Source of the DNA: Acridotheres tristis
Lineage: Eukaryota; Chordata; Aves; Passeriformes; Sturnidae
DNA length: 64,000 bases
Direction: 5' to 3'
Assembly: GCA_037013685.1 (NCBI GenBank)
Contig: CM072905.1
Location: 10,754,991 to 10,818,990, forward strand
The translations under genes and the position numbers were made by a program. Positions 1 through 11,985 of this stretch are shown in pieces. The notes below the pieces were generated by a model that saw nothing but the letters and a program-made list of their open reading frames with translations, searched no databases and was not told where the DNA came from. How positions within the stretch are numbered: position 1 is the stretch's first letter; the number at the start of each line of letters is the position of its first letter.

Positions 1-229
1 GCAGAAGCTGGAGCTGCAATTGGACAATGAAGGCCAAGATGGAAATGGAGCCAAAGTGATCCAAGTGTGAGAACTCGTGACTCGGATCCATCTTGGCTCC
101 ATCTTGGCTGGAGCCACGGCCGGGCTCTTGCAGTGCCCAAGGTGAATCCTTGGAAGGGCTTGGAATAAATCCCTGCTTTATTCCTTCAGCACTGCCCAGC
201 CCCTGCCCCAGGCAACTCTCCAGGCATCA
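1..229 (+). mobile_element. LTR-A copy 1, solo LTR 3' part, cut by window edge
   Basis: This is the downstream half of the 443-bp LTR family called LTR-A here. It matches the second half of 60252-60694 almost base for base. It keeps the double CCATCTTGG motif, the AATAAA hairpin and the terminal AGGCATCA, which ends at 229. The 5' half lies outside the window, so no target-site duplication can be checked; the base pairs after the end are AGGG. Calling it an ERV LTR rests on the TG...CA ends and the polyadenylation signal near the 3' end. Confidence 0.85.
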
Positions 230-1654
230 AGGGAAGAGCAGGGGCAGTGGAAGGATGAGGGATGACCTTGGCCACGGGCACAGAGCTCCAGGAAAAAAAA
301 AAAACCTTTTTGCATTTCAAGGCACGGATTTCCATCTCCTGAAGAAAAGCAGACTCACATCCTGCTGCAAATGGCTGACACGCAGCTTCCAAGGGCTAAT
401 GAATTTCCCAAGAACTCATTTGTAAATCCAATAATTAGTTTATGAATAACAATTAATTAAAACTTGGATCCCCCCAGAAATGTAACATGTCATCTTGTCC
501 TGAGTTCCGATTGATCTTCCCACAGGAATATTGCCAAGGTCTGAGACACATCTATGGGAAAAATTAACTGGAATCTGGCACAAAAGCTATATTTTAGTAA
601 AAATTGATTGAAGTGAAATGCAATTATTAATGATTGCCATGTGTAATTGCTGTGATTACAGGCTGCAGTCTGGGGGAAGGACACATCATTCAGGCAATTG
701 GCACATCACACAACTCCACTTGTCACCAGCTCCCTCCAGAGCTGGACAGAGGGGGGTCCTGCCAGGACACCCTGTCCCAGCCTGTCCCCAATGGGACAGG
801 ATGGACCTTTGGGAAGGGAAATGAACTTCCCAGCCTGGAGCTCCTGCTGGGAATGTCTGGTGCTGTCCTGTCCTGGGCACAGAGATGGTGTCACTCAGGG
901 ACTGGGGTCACCCTGACCCGAAATCATCTTAAAACATGGTCAGACTTCATTGCTCTTGTTTTTACAAGAAGTGAAAGTACAAGAATCCTGAACTTCTCAG
1001 GTGCAAAATCCTTTAGAAATTGGCAAGAAATGCTCTGAAATCTTCCTCCCCCCTCATTGAAGGAAAAACACAGAGCAGGAGGCCCAAGTTCTGAAAAGGA
1101 GGCAACATTTCACTTCGTGTCAATGGCAAATTTTAGTTGACTAAAAATAGTGTTTTTAAAGGGAGTCTTCATCCCACTTACAAAGAAGCAGCACCAATCT
1201 TGTTTCAACGTGACATGTGCCATTTTGCTTCTGAATTTTTTGGTGCAGCAGCTGAAGCAGAATATTCATTATTTCCCCAATCTCTATGCAACCAAGCATT
1301 AGTTCAAAAACTTAAATCTAGCTAGACCAATACCTTTTGTCTTCTTTTCAGTAGCTGAGATAAACCTAGACCAGCTCACAGCTGTACTTGCTCTGCTTTT
1401 TAGTCTCTCACTGAATCTGCCTTTATTATTTTCGAAATTATTTCAGGCTGATTCTGCATTTCTTCCCATGCTGAAAAAGGAGATAATTTGTGTTCTTGAT
1501 TAGTTTTTGTGTACAAAATTTTAAATTATTTCTACTAAGTGAGGCAATTCCCAAAGAAACAAACAGTAGCAAGTGAGAAGTGTCTGTAGCAGCAGTCAGG
1601 TTTTATCCCTGCTGTCTCTTGCAGTGCCCTGGGTCCTGGGCAGGCTAAACAAGG
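230..1654. other. Unique non-coding DNA, nothing recognised
   Basis: Mixed-composition unique sequence with a 12-bp A run at 293-304 and AT-rich parts around 420-470, 590-650 and 1340-1560. No splice-bounded open frame, RNA gene or repeat family was recognised. Confidence 0.6.
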
Positions 1655-1735
1655 CCCTAGGAGGGATGTCTGATGTTGATCCCATCCCTTTGGGTCCCTT
1701 CCCACTCAGGATATTCCATCATTCCATGATTCTCT
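1655..1735 (+). mobile_element. CR1 LINE 3' tail fragment
   Basis: A short stretch shows the typical CR1 3' end order: a TTGATCCCAT-like segment, GGGTCCCTTCC, then ATTCCATCATTCCATGATTCT, which is the degenerate 8-bp tail of CR1 elements. CR1 LINEs are the dominant avian non-LTR retrotransposons and are usually 5' truncated. This copy is very short and old. Confidence 0.55.
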
Positions 1736-2694
1736 GCCCCAAAGCTCTCCTGTACCCCAGACACTCAGGACATGGCCTGAGTTACCAGGACTACTCACAA
1801 GTTCCCTTTTTCCTTACAAACTCTTTGGTGCTCACTGTCCTCAGCCTCCTAAAACCTGAGAATTCTAAAACTTCACAAAAACCTGAGAATTCTCATTAAA
1901 CCCCAGTTTACAGGAGTTTCATGTTGAGGGCAGAGCCCAGCACACAGGGCTGTGCTCAGAAATGAGGGCTGTGCTCACCCTGGGCTGGGCATTGCTCCCA
2001 GCAGGAATTGCAGGTAAAGTGCCCCTGGGGGAGTTTTCCTTTCCTTCCAAACTATTCTAATCCCAGAAAATTCCCAGTTTCCTGCTCCACGTAGCAGAAA
2101 TGCAGTCCAGAAAAATACTTTTAAGCACTAAAGCAGTTTTAATTCTGCCTTTCAGTAATGATGAGGAATAACATGTTATTGTCAGAAGTCTCCTGAGATC
2201 ACACACAGCCAAGTTTGAAAGTTTATTTGATCTTCTCCTTATTTTTCTCCCAATCCTTAAACTTGGTGCTCCTTCCTCCTTGTGAAGAATTCTTTGAACT
2301 GCTTGAATAGGACAGGCCATGCCCTCCTTCTCTGATGCCAGTGGAAAACATCACCCCAAGATTCAGCCCCTCTCTGATTGGCTTCCTAATGACCTGGAAA
2401 GCTGTTGCTCCAGGCATCTTCCATTTCTCCCCACTCAGGCTGGAAAACAAGAAAATAAACACTTGTCCATCAAAGGAAGAGAGAGGAAGATGAACACAAA
2501 TTATCCACAGGGGTTCCTGGGAGAGCCACCTGCAAGCAGACAGGAGGTGAGACCCAGCCACCAGAATTCTCTTACCTGTCCTTTCCTTCAGCTCCACAGC
2601 CAGAGGAAGTTTGTCAGCTCCCAAAAAACTTCTGAGCTGTTTGGGCTCAAATCCTGGGGGAAAATGGCCCAGCCCAGAAATCCAGCATGCCCTG
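1736..2694. other. Unique non-coding DNA
   Basis: No repeat family or gene is recognised. An open frame starting at 2319 runs into the CR1 fragment downstream and has no recognisable domain. Confidence 0.55.
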
Positions 2695-3115
2695 GGTTGT
2701 ATCCAAAGCTGTGGGCAGCAGGGCCAGGAGGGGATTCTGTCTCTGGGGAGACCCCACCTGGAACAGGGCCCAGTTCTGGTGTCCCCAACATAAGAGGGAC
2801 AAGGAACAGTTGGAACAATTGCAGAGGAGACCTGGAAGTTGATAAAGGGACTGGAGCAGCTCCCCTATGGAGCCAGGCTGGGAGAGCTGGGATTGTCCAG
2901 CCTGGAGAGGAGAAGGTTGTGTGGAGACCCCAGAGCCCCTTCCAGGGTCTGCAGGGGCTGCAGGGACCTGATCAGGAACTGAAGTGACAGGACAAGGAGG
3001 AATGGGTTCAGACTGAAAAAGGGAAAATCAGGTCAGATGTATGGAAGAAGAGCTGAGTTCTTCACCTGAAGGGGTGTTCATCCTGTTCCTTGTGAATTTG
3101 ATGTTTAAATAAATC
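2695..3115 (+). mobile_element. CR1 LINE fragment, 3' UTR region
   Basis: The order of segments fits the CR1 3' region in sense orientation: a GGGAGACCCCACCTGG-like stretch, AGCTCCCCTATGGAGCCAGGCTG, CTGGGATTGTCCAGCCTGGAGAGGAG (read as spaced blocks), then GGTCTGCAGGGGCTGCAGGGACCTGATCAGG. The extreme 3' tail is missing or too diverged to see. The open frame through it is a by-product of the GC-rich repeat. Confidence 0.75.
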
Positions 3116-4054
3116 AACTTACTTCTCTCTGAGAAATCCGGCTTTTCTTTTCCTTTCCCTAAATACCACACATCTTTTCTGAGTGCCAAATTAATTGTAT
3201 GGGCGTTTAGTATTAAATATGTTAATTGGTTTATGATTTTAAATTAATTAAAGAGTGGTCTTCTGGGAAATTTAGCATCTCCTGTCAAACCACTTTGTTG
3301 CTTGTAATGAGTCCAAAATCAAAATATCCCATCCGTCTTCAACTTTCTGTGGAGTTAAAACTCATTAAATTGTATTAATTTCTTTATTTTTAATTTAGCC
3401 ATAGATTGACTTTTTTCCCCCTCAATAATTGGCTGCAGCTGTTTCATACCTTTGTCAGCAGAAACAAGGATATATTTGTGTTTTTAGTGAGGAATTCTTT
3501 GTCCTGCTAAATCTGTCACCTGTTCTTTGTCTGGATGGAGTTTGAGCTGAGGGTTCCAACTTCAATCTGAGTCTTTGAGCTCCCAACATTCCTTTGGGAG
3601 AGAGAAGTGCCCTTCATCTCATCCCATGGCAGATTTCTCAGGGATGTTGTAGAGGCAAAACTGAAATGAGTTTTCTCTGCTGATTAAAAAGGCGATTCAG
3701 TGGCCAGAGGGGTGAAATATCAACAGAGCTGATTGAGAAGAGCATCCCTGAGCAGCATTTCCATTAAACCAGGGGCTTGGGATGGATCTGTCAAGACATT
3801 TTTCTTAACAACTCACAGACAAACCAAAATGCTCCTTGAGCTCTGAACTCTGTCTCATCTGAATATAAATTAGAAGACAAAAACAAACAGCAAAATGAAC
3901 TGGAATCCCAGAAGTTCTGCTCAGTGGAAAGGAACAACTCCCTGGAAATGGCCCAACCAACACCCTCAGTTGTGGGAAGGTGGAGAGGGGCCCATTCCCA
4001 GCCTTGCTCTCAGGTCAGAGCTCTGCACAGCCCAGGTCACCCTTTTTCCTACCC
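3116..4054. other. AT-rich unique island
   Basis: Roughly 3170-3500 is markedly AT-rich unique DNA with TTAATTAA-type words and no repeat signature. The remainder is mixed unique DNA. It could contain a conserved non-coding element, but nothing in the sequence alone proves it. Confidence 0.4.
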
Positions 4055-4205
4055 AGGGTGGGGTCACCATCCCTGGAAGGGTTCAAAAAATGTGTGGATG
4101 TGGCACTTGAGGAGAGTTTAGTGGTGAACATGGTGGGGCTGGGGCGGGGTTGGACTTGATGATGCTGAAAGCTTTTTCCAGCCTTCAAGATTCTGGGATT
4201 CTGTT
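4055..4205 (+). mobile_element. CR1 LINE 3' end
   Basis: The CR1 3' end is recognised from GGGGTCACCATCCCTGGAAG, GTTCAAAAAATGTGTGGATGTGGCACTT, then GGTTGGACTTGATGATGCT and TTTTTCCAGCCTTCAAGATTCTGGGATTCTG (read as spaced blocks). Orientation is sense on the + strand. The 5' part is truncated. Confidence 0.85.
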
Positions 4206-4241
4206 CCTGTGCTGCCTCCTGCTCCTCCCAGCTCCTGGTGG

Positions 4242-4284
4242 TGTCGCCTCATTCCCTCATTCCCTCATTCCCTCATTCCCTCTC
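4242..4284. repeat. (CATTCCCT)n microsatellite
   Basis: An 8-bp unit, CATTCCCT, is repeated about five times. It lies 40 bp after the CR1 3' end. CR1 elements end in 8-bp tail repeats, so it may derive from such a tail, but the unit differs from the usual one. Confidence 0.85.
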
Positions 4285-5495
4285 CTCCTGCCTGTCCTAC
4301 CCCAGCTCCGGGGCAGAGCTGGCCCAGGGATCTCTGGATGCAGCACAGAGCAGCCAAGCTCCTCTGCACACACAAAAAAAGTGGGAAATGAGCTGCTCTT
4401 CAATGAGAAAACAATCTTTCCCAGCAGGTGAATACCTCAGAGCTCTGCCAGCTGAGCACCATCTCCCCACCCAGGTGATCAGCTCTTCTGGCACAGAACA
4501 ATTCTCCCTCACGGATGAGATAATGGAAAAATAACAAAAAAAGAAGAGTTCCCAAGTGGCAGCTTCCTTTATTGCCTGGTTTGTTCTCTTCCCCCAAATC
4601 TGAGAGGGTGAGAAGCTCACAGAGCTGGATTTAAATCCAAGAGTGTGTGGCCCACAGACAACACCAGTGCCCCATTCTTTGTCCAGGATCTCCTCCTCTG
4701 GTGTTCCAGAACCAGGCTCAGAGGGGATGGAACAGCCCGGGATGGGAGGAGAAAGGATTTAGGATTTCCCCTCCTGCTGTGGGGCTCAAGGCTGGCAGTG
4801 TTGGGTGGCTTGAGCCCAAGCCTGTCTTGTCACTGCCCTAAGCTGAGCCTTGCCAGGAGCTGGTGTGTCCCTGGAGGTCCCAGGCAGGACCTGGTGCCCA
4901 TCCCATGAGCTGAGCTCTACAGAGCTGTCAGTGCCCCTGCCATGGGCACAGCTCCTCTCTGGCCCTGGGAGCCAGCACCCCAGCACAGAGGGATGGCTCC
5001 CACCTCCTTCCCAGCTCCCACCTCCTTCCCAGCTCCCACCTCCTTCCCCTCAGCCTTGTGGGGCTCAGAGCAGTGAATTCCAAGGCAGAGTGCACAGTTA
5101 ATTTCCAGGGAAATTGTCTTTTCCCGTGGTTGGTTTTGTCTCCTGGCAGTGCACAGAGGCAGCTCCATTATCTGTGCCAGCGCTTGTGGTGCTGAGATGT
5201 CTCTAATTAAAGGCAGGCCAAGCTGTAGATACAGGAGATCTTAATTACATGTGTGTGAATAAAGCACTGAACAAGATCTGAGGGTCTTTCCCTTCCCCTT
5301 GGAGCCAACAGATCAAAGAGCAAACCCACTCCTTGGAAGCACATAAATGTGTGCCTACTCCAGGGCTGTATTGTCACCAGGTTTTGCTTGGGTTGGTGCC
5401 AAACTTGGAATAAATCAAATAAAGAGGAGTGGAGCTGGTGCTGCAGCAGGGACAGCAGCTCAGGGGCAGCCCAGAGAAGCCTCAGGGGGTCAGGG
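4285..5495. other. Unique non-coding DNA with a small tandem repeat
   Basis: Mostly unique DNA. At 4996-5049 an 18-bp unit (GCTCCCACCTCCTTCCCA) is repeated three times without a change in the core. No gene is seen. Confidence 0.6.
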
Positions 5496-5917
5496 ACATG
5501 CCTTAGGATTTTAGCTTTTTTATTTGTCATATATTTGTAATCTTGCAATTCTTTAGTGTGTAACTCTAAACTCCATACAGTGTGAGCTGCTGTTCTCCCA
5601 TTTTGATCACACACAACAATTCCTCTCCAGGCTGGGAATCAAGGACACCTCACTGCCTCAGGCCCTGAGAGATGGAAACAAAAGTGATTGTGGGGACCAA
5701 ACTTGGGGTAAATGCCTTCATTACCTGAAGCTGTAATTGGAATATGCAAACGGACCAAACTTATAAAAGTGTGAAAACTCCATTGTCCATTTTGAGTGTA
5801 GCCCCAAGGGGCCTTCATCTTCCTGAAAAGTACCTGAAGGCCCTTCAATACATAGAATTGCTTTTTATTCCCTTAATTTTGTCTGGCTCTGTTTTTAGGC
5901 AGTCCCAAAAGGCATCA
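5496..5917 (+). mobile_element. LTR-B copy 1, solo LTR of an endogenous retrovirus
   Basis: An old LTR that aligns with 15056-15485 over its whole length. Its start has decayed (ATGCCTTAGG in place of TGATGCCTTAGG) and it ends AAGGCATCA. It keeps TATAAAA at 5762-5768, but the octamer has mutated to ATGCAAAC (5744-5751) and the AATAAA site has decayed to AATACA. The flanks AGGG and ATGG match at three of four positions, compatible with an eroded 4-bp target duplication. No internal retroviral sequence is adjacent. Confidence 0.8.
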
Positions 5918-6224
5918 ATGGGGATGCAGCCTCTCTCTGCAGGCATAACTGGGACCTCCAGCAACACCTGAAGTGCCCAACTTGCAGCAGCACCTGCTCA
6001 GGTGGATGAGCTGAATGGTTTCACTCATTGGCTTCTGGTCCCAGCTGGGAAGAGGCAGCTCTGCCCTGGTTCTGTATTGGGTCCTAGGGACAACCTGAAC
6101 CTGTCAGAGAAGCATCATTCCCTAAAAAGGTCCCACACTCACAGGAAATGTCCCACTATCAGGTTCCTCCCAGCACCAGGGAGAAGCTTGTGTCCATCCC
6201 AAGGGTTGGGGTCACACTCTATGG

Positions 6225-6667
6225 CCATGCCTGGAGAGTTGCCTGGAGCAGGGGCTGGGCAGTGCTGAAGGAATAAAGCAGGGATTTATTCCAAGCCCTT
6301 CCAAGGATTCACCTTGGGCACTGCAAGAGCCCGGCCGTGGCTCCAGCCAAGATGGAGCCAAGATGGATCCGAGTCACGAGTTCTCACACTTGGATCACTT
6401 TGGCTCCATTTCCATCTTGGCCTTCATTGTCCAATTGCAGCTCCAGCTTCTGCAGTGCCATCCTGCCACATTCTCTCCTCCAGTCGCTGCTCTTTGCACT
6501 TTTTGGGGCTGAAGCTGCAGCGCTGTCCTTGGTTGTGGGGCTGGCAAAGGATTGTTTTGTGTGCCTGAGCTGGGAGGAGAACTTGCTGACACTTTGGATG
6601 GAGTTCAGAGTCACACACCAATGCAGTGCAGAGTCTGGAAATAGGAAAGCTCAAACTGAAGGCGTCA
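6225..6667 (-). mobile_element. LTR-A copy 2, solo LTR
   Basis: A complete 443-bp LTR-A in antisense orientation. The first two bases on the + strand are CC where other copies have TG, and the far end reads GGCGTCA instead of GGCATCA, a transition at a CpG. Flanking 4-mers ATGG and CAGC do not match, so the target duplication is lost or the insertion was rearranged. It lies 307 bp after LTR-B copy 1. An 84-codon frame on the + strand is antisense to the LTR and translates identically in three complete copies, which reflects low divergence, not coding function. Confidence 0.9.
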
Positions 6668-8067
6668 CAGCTGGAATCTGGAGGTTAGGATGAGCAGGAG
6701 AAGGGATTCACCTGCAGAGATTTGGCCCTTGGGCTCTCCTTGCACCCCATGCTCAATTCCTGATGAAAATGAAGGGTCAAACAGATGTGCTGGGAAGGTC
6801 TGCCCACACCTGTCCCCAAACACATCTGGGAAGATGTTCTCTCCAACGACACTGATTTGTCCTTGTTCCCTCAAGGGATTTCAGTGCAACAGGAAGAGGG
6901 GTCTGGTTTCAGGGGAGGCTGCCAAGAGAAGGAGAGGGTGTTCTGGAGGAACAGAATCCTTGGGAGTTTTTTGCAAGAGGATTTTTATCCCTGGCACAGC
7001 TGAGGAGGGAAGGAGACCCTGGGTGCAAAAGCTGGAGGGTCACTCTGAGATGAGTGAACCAAAACCACCCTCAGCCAGCTCCTCTGGACTGCAGGAACTC
7101 GTCACTGCAGTGCTTTTAGGGCAGCTCAAACTCCAGTGCAGCAGCCAAGAGCAGGATGTGACACGTCTGTGTGACAGCATCTCCAGAGCCTTGTGACTGT
7201 GGGCAGCACAGGAACGTGTCCTTCCCTCCTGAGCAGCGTGGCCAGACAAAACCAGTTAAATATCCCCAGGCTGCTTCTCCTGCAGAAAGCTCCAAGTGGC
7301 CCTGAGAGGGTTTCCAGCAGCTGTCAGTCGATTGCTCTCTCCTGCATTTCATTCCCAGCCAAACACAAGGATTTGGGAATATCCCTGGGCTGAGTTTAAC
7401 CTGGAGAGGTGTCCAGGACAATTTATGGCTCGAAGGGAGTTTCAGTGAAAACAGCACCAAGAATCTGCCTCTCTGTTGATGCAAACACTCCTGTCAGCCC
7501 CAAAGTAAGTTGAACCACATTTCTGAAACACTTCAGAGGCTTTTCAGCTTTTTAGAATGTTTTTACACAGGGAAAGGTGCTCAGGCCACACTGGTTGTAA
7601 AACCTCTCTGGAATTTGAAGGAATACAGGAGGAAGGTGGAATTCAAGCACTTTGGGAAGTCTCAGCTCAGCTCAGCTCCCTCCATCTCCAGTGAGGGAGG
7701 AGATGCTCCAGTGCCAGCCCTGCCCTCCACGAGAGGTAAATCAGCAGCCAAGGTCACTCGTTCCTCAGCTTTGCTGCATCCCTGGCCAGGTGCCACCCCA
7801 GTGTCCCCAAATGCTGCTGGATAAGTGTCCTTGGCGAGAGGGGAAGCACACTTGGCTCCCAATGCCTTGGTCTTGCCAGAGGGAATCCACTGGGAATGAG
7901 TTACTGGGGAGCTCTGGGACAGGGGAAGGAATGAGGACAAGTTTCGTGTGAGGATTTAACTCCTCCTTGGAGCAGCTCCTTGGATTTTTATGCAGTGGAC
8001 ACAAAAAAAAAGGAAACCACAACACAATCCAGTACAGCTCTGTCCAGAGATGAGTGGGGAAAATCCC
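6668..8067. other. Unique non-coding DNA
   Basis: GC-moderate unique sequence. The 168-codon frame starting at 6690 has no recognisable domain. Nothing else is identified. Confidence 0.55.
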
Positions 8068-8180
8068 AGAACCCCAGGACAGGTCAGGTTGGAAGGACCA
8101 CAGCAGGTCCCATCTGGTGCCACCTCCCTGCTCCAGCAGGGCCACCCAGAGCACAGGGCACAGGATTGTCCCAGGGATCT
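8068..8180 (-). mobile_element. CR1 LINE 3' fragment
   Basis: Reads as an inverted CR1 3' end: a GTCAGGTTGGAAGGACCACA segment, then CATCTGGTGCCACCTCCCTGCTCCAGCAGGG and GCACAGGATTGTCCCAG (in spaced blocks). It is the CR1 subtype in which the compiled 3' end reads 'ggttggaaaagacctc...ggtccaacctccctgctc'. Truncated at its 5' side. Confidence 0.7.
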
Positions 8181-9520
8181 TTTGTTCCCTGTGCTTTGGG
8201 AAGGGTGGGGAAGGTGCTGCTCACTCAGGGGTGCTGCTGGGCATGGTGGGATCTCTCTCCCACCCAGGAGCAGCTCAGACCTCGCCAAGTTTTCCATTCA
8301 AACACAAAAGCTGGGACATGATGAGGCCTCCTCAGGAAAAGGGAGGGGAGGGCACAAACCCACCTGGGATGCTGGGATTCCCATCCCCACTTCAGGCTGC
8401 TTCCTGACAGAGGCACAGATTCACTCCACTCCTCTGTGGAAGCAGCCCCACCAGGATAACCCCAGGGATGGGCAGGGAATCTCCACGGAGCTCAGATGAT
8501 TCCCAAAATCAAGGCATGGCATTGCCAGTGCCCAGCTCAGCCTGGTCAAGCTCCCAGGAACTCCTCCAGACCCTCCCCAGGCCCAGCACCACATTTTCCA
8601 TCTCCTGCAGAGCTCCCAGGCCTGGATTTGGAGCTGCAGCACCTTCCTGGGATACACAGAGTGAGTGGAGCTGCTCAGCCTCTCCCTGCAATGTCTCACC
8701 TTCCAGCAGAATAACAAATAACAGCCACCCCTATTCCCCAGAGTTTGGATAAGCTTTCCCTCTTCATGACATTACTGTTTTCTCATGGAGCAATTTCTCC
8801 CCTGTCTTGGCTCCTTTTTGCAATGGCTGAAGTTGTTTTGATGAAATGAAAATGCTGGATATTACCAGGGAGGCTCAGGGCTCCTGGATCATCCAAACCC
8901 CCTGCAGGGAGGTGGGGAGGACACAGAGCTGCTGGGAGGTGCAGGGAGCAGGGTTACACTGAACATTCATCCCTGCACTTCATTAGCTCATGGCCATAAA
9001 TCCTGTGCCTCAGCTCTCTGTTTTATTGCCATCAAACATTATGGAGTCTTTCCAAGCCCAAGCTGTGATGTTGGGAATAATTTGTCCAGCAAGCAATAAA
9101 GCAAGGTGTTTTTAAAAAATTTACTCCATTGCTTCCAACCCGAGAGAAGCAACCTTTCCTGGAATAATTCCGGGGAAGCAGGGGCTGGGAAGTGATGAGT
9201 CAGCTCAGGGGGCGTGGGGAGGTCTCAGGGCTCGTTCTCTGTGTTTTTCTCCTCTTGTGAGATGTAAAAAGGCAGAATATCTGTTGCCATAGTTACCTGA
9301 ACACTTCACAATCATCAATAGGTTTGTCCTCCTGACACAGCACTGTGGTCAGGGATTGATGCCACCCCTGTTTTATGGAGAGAAGCCTCAGGCAGAGTCC
9401 AAGGACACTGAGGAGGCAGGAGCTGGAATGCAGCTGGAGATCTTTGCTGGACTCTGAACACAGCCCCGAGCTCCTGGCTCTGGCCTGATGCCCCCTCATT
9501 CCTGACTTTTCCTGCTCGCA
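8181..9520. other. Unique non-coding DNA with an AP-1/MARE-like site
   Basis: Unique sequence. TGATGAGTCAGC at about 9195-9206 contains the AP-1 core TGAGTCA and resembles a Maf recognition element on one side. No gene is seen. Confidence 0.5.
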
Positions 9521-9750
9521 GTGCCCAAGGCCAGGCTGGACAGGGCTGTGGGACAGGGAAGGGTGTCCCTGCCCAGGGGACTGGATGGGCTTTGAGATCC
9601 CTCCCCACCAAACCCCTCTGGGATTCTGTGCACCTTGAACAATCTCCACTCATCAACCACTCCAGGGTTCAGGTCCCTTCAGGGGGTGGCACTGGACAAT
9701 CCTTGAGGTCTCTCCCAACCCAAACAATTCCATGCTTTTATCATTCTCTG
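9521..9750 (+). mobile_element. CR1 LINE 3' end fragments
   Basis: Two adjoining CR1 3'-end pieces in sense orientation. The first (9521-9632) carries GTGCCCAAGGCCAGGCTGGACAGGG and GGGTGTCCCTGCCC (spaced blocks). The second (9636-9750) ends in TTGAGGTCTCTCCCAACCC and a CCATGCTTTTATCATTCT tail. They may be one element with an internal rearrangement or two nested copies. Confidence 0.7.
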
Positions 9751-9783
9751 GCACTTGGCCCTTCTTTGATGCTGAAAAGGGGT

Positions 9784-9846
9784 TCCCATTTTCCCATTTT
9801 CCCATTTTCCCATTTTCCCATTTTCCCATTTTCCCATTTTCCCATC
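9784..9846. repeat. (CCCATTTT)8 microsatellite
   Basis: An uninterrupted 8-bp unit, CCCATTTT, repeated about eight times, about 30 bp after the CR1 tail. The perfect units imply recent slippage. An 8-bp period next to a CR1 3' end suggests it grew from the element's tail. Confidence 0.9.
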
Positions 9847-10995
9847 CCACTTGGGAAATCCTCTTTACTGCCTGTTCCAGCAAAGAGCAAGTTCCTCTCC
9901 TGCTCAGGACAGGCACAGGCAGCTGGAGGCCTCCAGTGAGGTTTTTTTCTCTCCAAATCCATCTCTGATCTCCATCTGGGAAAGTCGCACAGAGCACATC
10001 ATAAATCACATTTTAAATATTCCTGGCTGTGCCATCTACAGGGGTCAAGGGAAAGGCTACCAAAGCATTAGCTCTGTCAAGAGCAAATATCACCACCACT
10101 AAATCATATTTGTCCTGAGGTTTCTTAAAAAAAAAAAAAAAAAAGAAAAGAAAAGCAACCCTATTTTTGTTGTTGTCTGTTGTCTCACCTGGACTTTTTA
10201 CAGCAAAACAGGCTGAATTTTGCCATCCAGAAGATAAATTGAGCTCAAAGCCTATTGCAAAGTTCAGCCCGGGAAGGTCTATTTGCCATAAAGTTCTGTT
10301 CCTTAGTGGAAGTGGTGAATATCCCTTCTTCCCTCAGATTAATGCATCAAGGTAAAAATCCTCTTTAGCACACACATACACATAATTTTCTTGCAGATAA
10401 TATTTATTCAGGTTTTCAAATTGCCCTGCAGAGTTGCAAACGGACACTTAGGGCACTGAGAGGTCATTTCTGAGCATCTCTGGCATTTACAGAGAGTGAA
10501 ACACTGAAAACCCTTCTAATTTGCAGCTTCAGACCTCCAGATAACTTAAGAACCCTATTTCCATGTCTGTGCACAGCCAGGGGCTACCTGAGCACCTAAT
10601 TACAAAAATAATTGTGTAAGAGGTGTGGAGAAATCATGAATTAACTTTGGACTTCGCTTGCATTCTTTGCTGTGCTCTGTTTGGTGCAAAGCCCAAGGAG
10701 CTGGGATGGGGGATTGGATGGGAGGGGCTGGAGAAAGGACCGGGAGAGCAGCTCCTTTCTAAGGCCTTTATTGAGGACAGCTCTGGGTGGGGAGGGGTCA
10801 CACACACCACTGCTGCTCCCGAGGGATGATGCTGAGGAGGAGGAGGAGGAGGAGATGATCAGCTTTGTCTCCTGGCAGAGCTGGGGCTTCCATCCTCACG
10901 AGAGTCCTCAGGAAAACATTGGCTGGCTCTTTGTCTAGGGCTGTCCTGTTGACCAGGTGCTGTTGGGTCGTGGTGATAGGGCAAAAAAAACCCCT
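9847..10995. other. Unique DNA with short simple repeats
   Basis: Unique sequence holding an A18 run at 10127-10144 that passes into AAAAG units and a GGA trinucleotide run at 10833-10854. No gene is recognised. Confidence 0.6.
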
Positions 10996-11720
10996 TGTAA
11001 TAAATGAGAGACAAAAGTCTCGATATTCAGCAAAATTTAGGTTGCTTTATTTGATACAGAAAGAGCAAGCAGTGCTGGGGAATGCGAGGGGTCACCGCCC
11101 ACTCCGCGCTCCACTGAACCTTGGTTTGCAGCCTCTTCTTATACTGTGGGTTCTCATTGTAATCAGTAATTTTTGGGGTTTTGTTGTCATAAGCAGTGGT
11201 GGTTGAATAAATATTCTTGTAGATAACCACCAGAGAAGTTCTGGGAGTCTGGTTTTTGGGATAGGTAGCACTGATCAGACAAAGGCAGGAAGGGCTTTTT
11301 GGGAAGTCTGATTGTGCAAGCTGGGAGCTGATACAACTTATTTGGAAAACATAATATAATATAACATAATATAATGTAATATAATACAACATAATATAAC
11401 ATAACAAGGTGATTTTAAACAGAATGATTTTATCATATAATTTCCTTTATCTAGTGTTCATGCTTCACTTCAGAGCTTAGTATTCTGGTTTATACAAACC
11501 CCAATGCTTTTGTGATTAACACGAATCTTTTATCAATTATCACACCCTGATTGGTGGTTTCATCTTCTCTATGTTTTCCCTACCTGGGAGTACCATTTTT
11601 AGTCTTGGATGTTATATTGGCTCGTTGTTTTTAGGGGTTTTTATACCAAATTGTGTCCCATGAGCACTTGCTGTTCCCCTGTTTGCCGGGCACCATTTTG
11701 GGAGGGGGCAATGGAAATGG
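10996..11720 (-). mobile_element. Putative degraded ERV LTR, boundary at far end uncertain
   Basis: Read on the minus strand, a TATAAG box (11139-11144) is followed about 90 bp later by AATAAA (11046-11051) and then a CA end at 10996, the usual U3-R-U5 order. A second TATAAAA lies near 11643-11649. An A/T pentamer-like run (TAATA/TAACA words, 11350-11405) interrupts it. The upstream LTR boundary and target duplication were not found, so the extent is approximate. Confidence 0.5.
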
Positions 11721-11754
11721 GCATGGGTGTGAGAGAGTGCTGGGACAGGGGGAG

Positions 11755-11985
11755 TGACAGAAAACCAGGAATATGAACAATTTACAACATTAACAACAAC
11801 CAGGAATACGAACAATTCACAAAGACTTAAAATATTGACAACAAATAGTCAAACATCAACAATTATGGTCAACTATTTAGGACAGGGTAAGGGACAGACA
11901 ACCAGGAATATTAACAATTTACAAAAGACATACAACATTAACAACAAACAGTTAATACAAACAATTATGGTCGGCTAGGTGGACA
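11755..11985. repeat. Diverged tandem duplication of about 100 bp, A/C-rich
   Basis: Words such as ACCAGGAATA, GAACAATTTACA, CATTAACAACAA and CAATTATGGTC recur in the same order in two blocks (about 11760-11875 and 11895-11975). CAATTATGGTC is repeated about 100 bp apart. The blocks have diverged by indels. The origin is unknown; it could be part of the ERV sequence next to it. Confidence 0.65.

Noticed and set aside
6314..6693. Antisense 84- and 118-codon frames in LTR-A as a conserved small protein
   Set aside because: Identity across copies is explained by the low age of the copies; several overlapping frames on both strands are equally open.
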